Positions 24,001 to 35,800 of a stretch of DNA of 64,000 bases are shown piece by piece. The stretch lies in assembly GCF_040436345.1 (NCBI RefSeq), contig NC_133223.1, positions 8,102,847 through 8,166,846 of the forward strand, given 5' to 3'. How positions within the stretch are numbered: position 1 is the first letter of the stretch; each line of letters begins with the position of its first letter. This DNA is from Pagrus major (lineage: Eukaryota > Chordata > Actinopteri > Spariformes > Sparidae). The notes below the pieces were generated by a model. It made no database searches and was not told the DNA's origin. It saw only the letters and a list, made by a program, of their open reading frames with translations. Position numbers and translations under genes: made by a program.

Positions 24001-27000
24001 TAGTTTCTGGTGTATGTATCGGTGAAGTTGATGCTCTCACTTTGGACAATTGAGAGAAATGTTTTTTATCCTCACTGATTTATTGATTTAAGACATAAAC
24101 CTGTTTACTGAACTAATCCTCTTTGTCTATAATCCATAAGGCCAGAGAGAGTTCCTTACATCGTTTCCTGTCTTTGGCGAAAGGTTAAGCCTCCCCCAAA
24201 GTTAATCGTTGCTAGCTTGTCCATCACAGTTCAGTGGCGGGTCATTCTTGGTCTTCCAGGTTTTCTTTTCCCTTGAGTCCATCTCGGCACAATCCGCCTC
24301 CATTTCAATCACATGGTCCAGCCATCGCAGTTGTCTTGGCCTTAATTCAGTAATGATGTTCATACTTTTGGTTTTAATTGACAATTCCAAGTTTGTGATT
24401 GTGTTAAGCCAGAAGGCATCTATTGCTGTATATGACAGCCTGGAACTGTACACTAGGATCGACATTCCACACGTTGGGAAACACACCCTTGACTCTCGCC
24501 AATCTTGCATTGATGTCCTTTTGAGTCCGTATTTCCTTGCTGCCAGAATAAGTTCTCCACAAGTGCCTCAACATTTATTAAAACTGGTTCTGAAAGTGTG
24601 GTATGAATATACAGCACCAGTGTTTAGGAGATGCTGATGTTGCAATTAGTTTACTTGGATGCAATTAATCGGTTTACTTAATTTTATTTAAAGCACCATT
24701 ATGTCGAAATTGGCATTTTGTGTGAGTGCAACACCACTGTGCTAAATACAAATCCCAGCTCTGTAACAATTTGTCAGACTTAATGTAGGTGCTAACTACA
24801 GACAAAACTCATTACGTCATAACAATGTTATGTCTTAGAAACTTGTATGTTGAAGTAAACATGAGACAACATTCACCCTGTTACAGGACACTGTACCATC
24901 AACATGATTCTGAAGTTGTTATTTTAAGGTACAAAGTTACATAATGTTGCTTTAAAGGTCCCATCTTATAGAAGGTTAGATTTACATGTCCTTTTTTGAT
25001 TACAAAACAGGTCCAGGTGCTAGATAAATATTGTGAAAGCTCAGTCATTTCAGAGAAATGCACACAGCACGTATGCAAAAACCGTGCCTTTAAACAACCC
25101 ATCAGGACTTCTGTAAGGTTGCGATGTCACAACTATACAGTCACCGCCCACAGCCCCCAGCACAGCCCTGTTTGCAGAAATATTGGCAGAGCTGAAACAA
25201 AGTGGGCAGTGAGAGCTGACCAATCAGAGCCGACTGGGCTGCTTGGGAGGGGGGCCTTAAAGAGACAGGCACTAAAACAGGGTATTCAGACAGGATGTAT
25301 AGAGGTGCTGCAGCAATGGACAGTATAACAAAAATAATGTGTTTTTTGAACATTAAAGCATGTAAACATTTTCTAGTAGAAAATAAATCACCCATCATAG
25401 TTTACAGACCAGTGTCCCACTTCAACTCTGACCAACTGTACTTACTTACTGTACTACTGTCTGTGTAATCAGGGGTCATTTCCATCATTTCAGGCACTCT
25501 CATTTTCTGATTTCCCTGCAAATGAAGTGGTTTAGATAATTTGGCTACAGTGTTGGCTTGTAACAGCCTGTCTGATAATTTGCTCATGTTTCTTGCCCCA
25601 TCCTACTCTGTTGTACTGATGTTGTTGTGTTCCCAGATCTCAGCATTTAATTTGGTGAAAACAATATTATCATCACTGATAGAAATGATGACCAAAACTA
25701 TGAAATAAGATCCAGGTCGTAATAAACCAGGATAATAATTTAAGTACTTTTTTTACAGCAAGTTTAAGCTGTGAAAAATATGTGTAACCTTGTCCAAATT
25801 CTGTTATAATTTAGTGGCCATGGCTGATAACATGGCTGTTGTATTGTTTTAAGGTTGTTCTTGTGTGAACAACCTTAAAAAAATCAACCGTTACTGAAGT
25901 AAATATTTACCTATTGTCATGAACAAGTGCTGTTAATGTACCTGTGTGCTGGTGAGTGAGTGAAATGTATTTTTACGATATGATCCTAAGCCAGGTTAAA
26001 TCCAGTATGCTGCTTTAATACACGTTTTCTTGTCATGTCTTCCTGGCAGGTGTCAAACGCAAACTTGGAGGTGGTCCGTCTGTTCTTCCGCATCTTGTCT
26101 CTGTTCATGATGATTTTCCTGCTGTGTCACTGGAACGGCTGCATCCAGTACTTTGTTCCTATGCTGGAGGAGTTTCCAACTGACTGCTGGGTCCGGAAAG
26201 AAAACCTGATGGTGAAACTTATTTCTCAAAACTTTACACTCGAATTCAAGACGGATCAACATTTATATAAATCATTTTACAAGCATCAGTCGTGTAGTAT
26301 CACTTATAATGTAAACATCTTTCCAGAATGCCACAGTGATCGTGAAGTACTCTTGGGGAGTTTTCCGAGCGCTCTCTCAGATGATTGCCCTCTCGTATGG
26401 CTCCATGGACGCACCAACAAGTGAGAACTATGGATTTTCTTTTTCCATTACTAAAAAAAGCACAGGTGTATCAAATTCTCTCGCAGATATAAATACCTGA
26501 CATTTCACACCAAGCAAGCTCATGTGTCGGTGTCTTGTTCTCCAGATTATGTTGAAATGTGGATTGTCATGGTCAGCATGGTGTCCGGGTGTCTGATGTA
26601 CACAGTCCTTGTGGCCAACGCTACAACCATGATCGCCAACATCGACCCAGCGGCCAAGGAGTACAAGAGCAAGGTCATTATTACTGACACTTTGATTCGT
26701 CAGAAAATACAGCTCATTAGAGATCAAGTTACTTTACTCAGTGGAACAGAAAATAAGTCATGAGCTGACGCTGGTTATACAAGCAAGATCTATATTATTT
26801 TAACATATTTCAATTTTGTAACCCATCAGGTATTTTCTGATTACAATTTAGTCAACGGGGCCAATGTTTCAGTGTGGCCGGTGGATATCACAATATATAA
26901 TACATATTATATCTATCTTATATATGTGCTGGTCATTGTTTATAGTTCGACTATGAGACTTGGTGTTTTAGGTCCCAACGACATTTCGGCTGATCTCTAT

Positions 27001-30000
27001 AAACAGATATCTGCATATGAATTTTAATTGTGTCAACTTATGTCTAATGTTTTATCTTTCCAGATAGTCTAGTGGCTGCAACTTCTGTGGTAGTAACATA
27101 ACTTGCTTGCTGTGAATGCAGATAAAATAAAATAAAAAATAATAAGAAGAAAAATTGTTGTCAGACGATAGGCGATGGGTTCTGAGATCATATTTCGGCC
27201 TGTGCGTTTTCTCTCCACGTGGACTGTTAACCTGCATGCAACTCAAGCCCGGACTACAGAAAGCTTCTGATACCAATATGTTGCCCTTCGCCTGGAGATT
27301 CTGCATTCATATGCAGATATCTTTTTATAGAAATTAGGCATAATTAAGTTAACAAGGGAAAACAATTAGATTTTATTGCTTATTCATTTGCTAAGTTCTT
27401 ATTAATATATTTCATTGTTTATTTATTCAAACAATAATTTCCCATGTAGTCTTTCGTAAGAAATGGAGAGCCAGGTTGGAAAGCACATGGCAAAAACTCC
27501 TACACAGTTTCCACTACAATGATAAATAAGTTGTTGCATGACCTGATTATAAAATTGAGTACAAGTAACATTCATTTCAACTGTAGCTCTTATTCTTGAA
27601 CATTTTACCTTTGGCCTCAGGTAGAGGCTGTGGTACACATGCCTATCAATCTTCTAGGACTCATTAATCCTAATTTTAAATATCATCATACAAATATTCC
27701 CTTCACACTGAGCTTTTACAGTTACACAGTTGTAGAACCATGCAATTATGATTCATGATTAAACATGCAGCTTGTGTATTATGTGATGAGAGGTGGATCC
27801 TGAAAACATTGTGACTCTCCACAGATGAGCCGTTTGGAGCACTACATGGCCTTCATGAAGCTCCCACCAGAGCTGCAGCTCCGTATCAGCAACTACTACC
27901 AGGCTCGCTACGGAGGGAAGTGGTTTCAAGAGAAGGACGTCATGGACACAGTGTCGTCAGCGCTTAAAGAGGTACAGCTGTGGTTCATCTGAGAGGTTCT
28001 GCTAAGCTTAACTTGTTAAATTGAAGTCTTTGTTCATTCTACTGATCTTTTGAGGCAACATGTTATATAATAATCTTATATTTCCTGATTTTCTACTCTT
28101 ATATTTCCAACATAACATTTGTAACATGATATTTTTTTATTTATTTTTCAGCAAATCCTGATGGTGATGTGTAGCCGACTGCTAAGAAACGTGCCGGTGT
28201 TTCAGAACAGAGACGAGAACTTTATCAACGCCGTCCTCCTCAAGCTGGAGTACGAGGTTTTCCTGGAGGGAGATGCCATCGTCCGACAGAACGTCCCTGG
28301 TGACCGCATGTTCTTCATTGACCATGGACAGGTCCTCATGGAGACCGATTCCTACGAGAGGGAACTATGTGATGGAGACTTTTTTGGAGGTGGGTTGGAT
28401 TCACATTAGTGACTATCAGGAACATCATTAAGGGATTTGAAAAGTGATATCTAAACAACAAGAGTTGGGAATTTGAAGTGTGAGAAGAGAAGGCCCAGTC
28501 GGCTGTAAAGCAGATTGTTGCCTCTAGAAAAATACTAACAAACTAAGATGAAATCCAGTTCTTTATCTCATATTCAGTCACTTTAAGAAAATTCTCAGTA
28601 ACATCTGTATTGCCTGAAGCAAAGTACAATAAGAACACAACAATGCTGTTTAAGTATTACATAATGTACCGAATGCACAGACACAATCAAAAGTGCTACA
28701 GGCTAATTTGTCCGAACGCTTCCGTTGTATTTTTAAAATGCATTTAGGTACATTATGACTAATGACATTTTTTAAGGAGCAGGTACAATAAATAGTCTGG
28801 GCCTGTAAATTTGAATTTTACCTCAAAAAAGTCTTACTTTACTTACTTACTTTCTTTCTAGGTTTTTCTGCTTTCAGTCCCATCTTATATCCTTCCTCAG
28901 CAGAGGAACTAAGCCAGAGCATTTCAGACAGGGGGGCAGTACTGTATGAAATAAACTAACCCTAACCCTTTGTGAAAACTAAAGCATGTAAACCTATACT
29001 ACTACTATTAGTAAACCAAAATAACATTATGAACCTGAAAATGACCATATGTCTCTTTTAAACAATGGAAAAATACACACAAGGTCAGTCCACTCAAATT
29101 ACAAAAAAGAAACATATTTTCTCCCTTAATTAACATCTCTTTCCAGAAATAGTGTCCCAATGATCCATAGAACTGTGAATTGCTTTCAGCTTTCGTAAAA
29201 CCAATCAAACCTCTTCAACAGCCCTGCTATCTAAAGGTAATTCAAATGAGTAATCCACGCTGAAAACTATTTCAGATAGGTGTCAACAAAGGTTGAAAAT
29301 AACAGGGCTAAAGGACAGCATTGTATGCTTCCTTCTCTCTTTAGGAGATCAGGCCAAACTCCTTTTAAAAACGTGTTAATATTCTGTCTTATGAAAACAT
29401 ATTACAGTTATGATTTAGACTTCTCTGTAAATGGTTTTCACTGGAACTGCCTTAGACTAGCTGACAGCTTGTTCAGTGGATTATTATTAGAGTAGCAGGG
29501 AGCAGTTTCCAGGGAAAGATGTTGTTGTTGTTATTTTTGGTGCTGTGAGCCCGACAAACACTGGAAAAAAAGGAAAAATGTCTGCATTTAATTAGTTTAT
29601 ATTTTAATCGACTGATAATATTACTACTGTGAAATCTAGGTAGCTGATCAACTCTGGTGGTTTTCTGATTTACATTTTAGGTTTAGTGTGAAAGTTTCTA
29701 TGCTTGCTCCAGGAACTACATGGTGCTGCATCCCACAGGGCCTGTTTAGATCACCACTCCCGACCCATGTATCTTAATACAAGAAGAGGTCAAACTAAAT
29801 GAATCTATCTTCTCCAATTTGGAGGATTTATTTAATTCTCAGGCTTTAAGTGGGAACGGGTCCTAATCTTTTTGGCAGCAAACCTAGCAGCGTTTAGAGC
29901 TAAGCAGGCTTCCCGAAACAACTCAGCTCAGTCTGGTTATTTAATTTAGGATTAATTGTCAGATCTCATCCCTGTTATTTGGATTTACTCACTCATTAAC

Positions 30001-30206
30001 CATGCTTTGTGGTTCCCTCTGTGTGTACTACAGAGACATGCATGCTAACCAAAGGCAAACATCTGGCCACAGTGAAGGCACTGACTGACTGCCAGTGCTT
30101 CTCTCTGTCCTGGGACGACTTTCAGGACGTGCTGGAGGGCTTCCCAGATGTCAAGAAGGACTTAGAAAAAATGATGCAGCTCAACTCTGACAGTGGACTC
30201 GTGTAA
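21036..30206 (+). CDS. hcnl1: HCN-like channel, HCNL1-type (candidate voltage-sensor proton channel)
   Basis: Ten exons: 21036-21220, 22236-22422, 23059-23163, 23458-23595, 26050-26211, 26327-26420, 26546-26673, 27825-27971, 28152-28389, 30034-30206; 518 aa, all phases agree. Residues 27-62 resemble the HCN domain before S1. S1-S3 span roughly 63-155 and S4 177-198. A sequon (N260-A-T) lies before the pore helix as in HCN channels. The filter region is A-L-S-Y-G (280-284); S6 leads into a C-linker ([10 protein letters not shown]) and CNBD (about 400-500). S4 has R177, then M180 where HCN has arginine, then R183, R189, R192, R195, R198. A methionine at this S4 position defines zebrafish HCNL1 (M169 there), in which protons pass the voltage sensor and the central pore is silent (established for that family). 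In the cAMP pocket E462 is kept, but HCN2 R591 and T592 correspond to H471 and L472. The short N-terminus fits HCNL1 better than HCN1-4. The start has a strong Kozak (ACCATGG). Confidence 0.88.
24190..24510 (-). mobile_element. Degenerate LINE fragment in channel intron 4
   Basis: On the minus strand the conceptual protein contains [16 protein letters not shown], which resembles the RRLRWLGHVxRM block near the end of many non-LTR retrotransposon polyproteins. The frame is broken on both sides. It is a dead fragment. Confidence 0.65.
25847..25880. repeat. Perfect 14-bp hairpin in channel intron 4
   Basis: Arms TTTTAAGGTTGTTC (25847-25860) and its exact complement (25867-25880) are separated by a 6-nt loop. 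Function unknown. Confidence 0.85.
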
Positions 30207-30407
30207 GACCGAGGACAGTGATTGGACTTTTTTTGCTGTATGGAAAGGACAGGAGATATGGATATTTCTGGAACATTTTACAGAAAGACTGATTCTTCAT
30301 GTGGATACGAGTTGGACACGTCATTAATGAGATGGACAGTTTTAGAGCATTGACTATTTTCATTCTGACTGGGAATTATTCCGTCTACTGATCCATCAGT
30401 TATTAGC

Positions 30408-30413
30408 AATAAA
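30408..30413 (+). promoter_or_regulatory. Polyadenylation signal of the HCN-like gene
   Basis: AATAAA about 200 nt after the stop codon at 30204-30206. Confidence 0.7.
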
Positions 30414-30419
30414 CAAAGA

Positions 30420-32835
30420 CTGTAACATTAAAGACGGGTCAAACATTTGATAGCTGCTTCTTGTTGATATTGCAATTTAGCATTGATTTGTTTGGACAGT
30501 CAATGCCAATCTAAGTGACAAAATGAGAAAGATGCAGCAAGCCTTAAAGGAAATTCTGATTTCATAAAACTTGGGCTTTATTTTTGTTGTTTTTGACATC
30601 CTTCCTTACAACATTATGCTCACCAAATTCATTGCTGAGATCTGGGAACACTTGTCTTGTGAGGGAGCTAGATTCGCAAGATCACATCATCTCACAAATC
30701 CATCTTGCCAGGCTTCAAGCTTTGCGCTTGTGGCTGAACACACACAGTAGTTCAGACAATCAGTGTCCTTTGAGGAACTACTGGCAGCTACGGGCGTGGT
30801 TTAGATGTGACGACCAGCGACAGAAGCATCTTGTTTGTTTGAAAAGAGGTTAGCATAGCTGCTATAGCACCAGCTCTATCAGAACTGGAGAGTACATCAC
30901 ATTGAAAGAAGAGCAAAGAACAGCACTCCATGGAAAAGATGAATTTGCTCTTTTGATTTGATTTGATTTACAAACTGGCTCCGCTGGTGGCAGCACTCTC
31001 CGACTGTTGATCGGACCGGTTGAAGTTAGCCTGTGATAGACAAATGGTTCGTCCAATAACCTGCCAAGAATTCTTTGAAAGTGCCTGCCCTTTTCCAAAC
31101 ACTTCCTAGTGGCAACTGACCAGGTGTTTTTGTGTAACAAACTGTCTGGTGCGTCTGGTTAAGGAAACACAGCAACATTGCTAAAACAAAAGTAAGACTG
31201 GGCAATAAAACATGAGCAGTCACACAACAATCACCCGTATTAGCTAAACTTATTGAAACAAAAGGCAGTCAAATTATTTCCCAACTGTTTAAACATCCAT
31301 TACATTATTAACTCTGACCTCTGGTTCAACTTAAAGTAACTCTGCAATGAAGAACATCTAGTTGTCTGACGACTTGTGTTCTATCCCTGTTCTGACTTTG
31401 CTGTAGCTACAGTGATGGCTCATTGATGCTCCCTTTACATACGAACATAGATACATCCATTTCAAATGATATAACTGTCACTGCCTGCATCCTTCTTTAC
31501 TTCCAACTTCCATTGCACCTGGAGTCAAATCGGTCTTGAACCATCTAACTCCACCTCCTGCCAGCTGTTCTATAGTAACTGTTTGTCTCTGTGCCTGGGT
31601 GAAGTAACATCATACAGATGTTTAACACTTCTCACCAACTCGCATAACCTCTCCTCAGGAAGTTCCACCATTTTTAAAACCTCTTCCTCTTGTCCTGTGG
31701 TCGTGTGTCGGTTGCACTATTGGCTACACTGCCCCACCCATGACTACCAAGTTACTGCTCCAATGGTCCGTACCAATGAGCTTTAAGAAACTTGCAGGAA
31801 TATGGACAAAACAAGGATGTTACATTAAAACCTGGACACAGTGTTGGAGGCAGAGCCCCATTAATTCCTGTAAAAGCTGCTCAGTGGCACATCAAGCCAA
31901 AATGGCTCGACTTTCAGGCTACGAAAATACCCAGATCTTCCACGTTGTGGGGCCTATAGAGAGTACGCACTGGAGACATTTGCCGACCGAGCCAGCTAAC
32001 TTCTGGTTTGTTGCCCGGCTAACTTGAATAGAGATGAAATGATTTAATCATGGCTCTTCTAAATTTTATTGGACCAAATGGCTTAAATTATGACAGTGAA
32101 ACAAGTCATTTTGTGGCGCTCAAAGAAATTAACCACCATTTTACAGACGCTTCTTTCACAATGTGCATCATCAGTGCATTACGTGACGTTGTAATTAAAC
32201 AGTTTGGCCACTATGAAAATTGGCTTCAAAGCATGGTGCTCTTCCCGGGGGCTTCGGACAAAATGACTGCTGAGTACGGACAGAAGGTTCCATCTGTATC
32301 TGTATGTGTGTCTAACGTTGAGCATAAGTAGCTTCAGTCACACTGTTCTCAGACCTCAGCAACGTTTAACATGCTCACCATCTCAGTTACATTGACACAT
32401 CTGTACAACACAGCACAACTTATTCATCATAAACCAAAGTATTAGACAAAGTGAAATTTTACCTCATAATGGCGCTAGATAAATTCATCCTTTGGAGCCC
32501 ATGAATGTACAGATTTCATGCAATGCATCCAATAGTTGCTGAGATATTTCAGGCCGACTGTCTGACCAACTGACCGACAGTACCTTCCCTGGACTAATGC
32601 CACTGGCTTCTCTAGGGATGTCTTAGATAAGACCCAAGTTGTAGTTTTGCCGATGATATAATAAAAACTCATGTATGTCATAGTTCCTTTCCTCCAAAAT
32701 GACATTTATTTGTAAGCAATATTACACAAGACATGTTAATGCCACTGTGAGAGCAACAAAAATAAAGCCGATACTCTAATATGATTACGAAACATCTGTG
32801 TGAGAACAGCATGTTGTTTTCTCTCCCCTTCCCTT
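30420..32835. other. Intergenic region between convergent genes
   Basis: The HCN-like gene (plus) and the helical-protein gene (minus) converge here. Two short plus-strand open frames (31740-32027, 32050-32331) have no recognisable domain or splice context. I see no other gene. Confidence 0.5.
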
Positions 32836-35800
32836 TCATCCAAACACACACACGGTGCCCGAGGCCAGCCGGTGTTTGTACTCGTAGAGGTAGTAAGAGG
32901 CTGGAGGGAAGTTGCACTTCATCTCCATCCTGCCCGGCACCACGTGGACAGCCACACCGGATCCCAGCCCTTCCTGCAGCTTCTTCAGCATGCGTGAGGC
33001 CAGGTAACGCCGCGCCCTGCCCGGGTCTTCCTCAATGGAGGCATACACCTCAGGTGGGGGGTTGGGGATCTTCCACTCCAGGTCCACGATGAGCTGGTGG
33101 ATGCGACTCTTGTCCAGCGAAGTCGGTGTGTCACGGTAGCACGCCACCACATGGGGAATCGGTGGTTCAGACGCCACAGAAAGGAAATTGTTGAGCGGCT
33201 GTTGTTCTGGCACTTCTTCCTTGTCTTCCTTATTTGGCTTTTCCTCCTGTGGCTCCTCCTCCTCCTTCTCATCATCCATGGGTCCCACAGCAGGGTGGAG
33301 CATCACCGCCCAGCGCAGCCAATCATAGTTCTTCTCCAGGGTCTTCAGGATGTTCGTCGCTGCCTCCTCAGGAGGTGCACGGTCTTGCACGGCCTGGTAG
33401 AGCTGCTGCCGTACATCTTCCTCCGCCTGCTGCAGAAAGTAGCTTAAGCAGCGGCCTCCTGTGTTCTTCATCTTCCTGTAGAGGGTACCCATGCGGTCAG
33501 ACCAGGTCTTCATCAGTAGAGCCTGGTCTCTGCCTGTCAGAGAAGCCTGCGTGAAGAGGCACAGCAGACCGGTACCCAGGACAAAGTTAACCTGTGCAGA
33601 GTTAGAGGGGGAGAAGAAGAAAGCATGAGCAGGTCAAAAGCAAACACCTGTTGTATAGACCTTTTTCATGTAAGACATTTTGAAATATAGGAGGGAAAGC
33701 ACAGGAGTATTATATAACAATAATGAGGGCTGAACTGAGCCATTATTAATTTTATTTATACTAATCAAAGTTAGTTAGGGATATGAGGATATTTTAGTGT
33801 TTCACTTGATTGTTTGTTCTGTGACTTATATGAATTTTTATTTTGTGTTTTGTGAATATTTTTGGTCCCCAAAAATAATGCGACACATTTCATTTGACTT
33901 GTATTGCATATCCATGCACACACATATATGCACCTATATCCCAATAACCCTAACTAATTCTAAGTAGTGTATCCCAACTGTGCTTCACCTGCTTTGACAG
34001 GTCAAATTGTTTGCTGTGAAAAAGGTCTTTTTTGTGTAAAGATGCAGAATGGTACTAGGCTCCTGAGTTCCCCTTAAATGAATTACTTTCTTCGCAAAGT
34101 GTGACTCCACCCCTGCTCAGATTATAAAATATTATAATTAGGAATCCTGCGTATTTAAAGAACATTTTCCTCACAAAAAATAAAACAGCATAAACTGCAA
34201 TTTATCTTCTTTTTTTTCGCTAGAAAGCAGCTTAAATCGAACCCTATGGCAGGCCAACTTTGGCTGCACTGTCGTCAGCCCTGCTCTGAAATATTACATA
34301 ACCAGGATTGGCCTCTAGTTGTCTTACCCCCAGGATGTCTAACCAAAGAAAACTGGTGCAGACATACTAATGAACAGTCATACAGTACATAGTTAGACAG
34401 CACTGGGCAGGTGCTGTCTGGTTTAAAACTTGTTTAAGCCTGCGTGAGTAGCAGATGGGATGTTTTATCACATGAGTGCATTTTTAAATAGTGTCGGGTA
34501 AAATGAAAGCGGGGCTTCACAACTTTGTAGACTGTCTGCTCTAAAGAAGTCATTTATTTTAATAAACAGTTTAAGTAATCAGAAACCCTGTCATGTGCCT
34601 TTCTGACCAAGTAGTCTGAGAACAGGAGCCTCAGGTTCCATCAGTACAGTGACATTGGGGTTTCTACAACATCAGAAGAACAACAGAAAATGTGCAAGAA
34701 AACTAAAAAGCTTTATTTCAGATGGCCTTTTTGCATGCAACACAACCGAGTCATTGTGTTACTCTTTAAAAGTTGTGTTGCACGACTGTGTGAAATTTGA
34801 AATCAAATCGATTCCTGTGTACAAAGGGTTTTTGATGCGTTGTTGTTCTGCTTCAGTACGTAGCCAATGAAACCTATCAGTCAGACAACGTTTAGTCTCT
34901 GGGGCAACAGCTAGTGTATTTGGGTTTCTAGTGTAGCAGCAGATAAGACTTCCTCATCTGTGGACCGGTCATTGTTTACGGTCTGATTAGCAAGTTGAGA
35001 CACCAGAATTGAGTTGGAGAGGCTAATGTATATGAACGATATCTGTATATGAATGCAGATATATTTTTCAAAAGCTATTAAAAAGGTAAATGGTTGTTAG
35101 GTGATAGCCGATTGGACACTCTGTAGGACTGTTTACCTGAGCCCGTCCTCATCAGACAACCAAGCAGCGTCACAACCAATGATTACAAGCCATATTAATG
35201 TGTGCTGTTAGGTGGCGACCTCTAGTAGCTGTAGTATTATTACAGCTTCAGAGGAGGAAGTGAGGAGAGGGGGTCAAAACAGTGAAAACTCAGTATAAGG
35301 GTTAGGGTTAGGAGTTCCACTCAGGAGGCCGCTGTTCATGTCCAGTATGAAACCAGAAGTCAATGGTGAGTTCTTTTAACTTACTAACGAACTGAAGGAA
35401 TGTTACATATATATCATAAGTTACGTAGTTAATGCAAGTACGTTTGTAACAGAAGTTAAATAAGTAATATAGTGATTTTAACCCAAACCAAATGTTTTTT
35501 CAAAACCTAACCAAACTGCGACTGCATGATGAAGGTCTGGTACACTGCAAAAGCCATGTTGTTTGTGGAACGGTGATATATGTTGTTTTATGAGTCACTG
35601 ACAATCGACTATTCAGTTGTGCAGGTCTGACGATTTGTCGGTTTACCTGCATGGAACCAAAGCCCGTTTAAATCTGATTGGTCGATACTACTTGGACTAC
35701 AAATGGAAACCAGAACACTACCAATATTAAAATCTTGTTCCTTGACAGCTGATTCTGCATTCATACATCTGTGGCATTCCTCTGCTGTCTCCACTCTGAT

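Noticed and set aside
28962-28977. Telomere-like CCCTAACCC
   Set aside because: Only about two units; also seen once at about 35300; not an interstitial telomere array.
32050-32331. Plus-strand open frame starting MALLNFIGPN
   Set aside because: No domain recognised, no splice partners, between two convergent genes.
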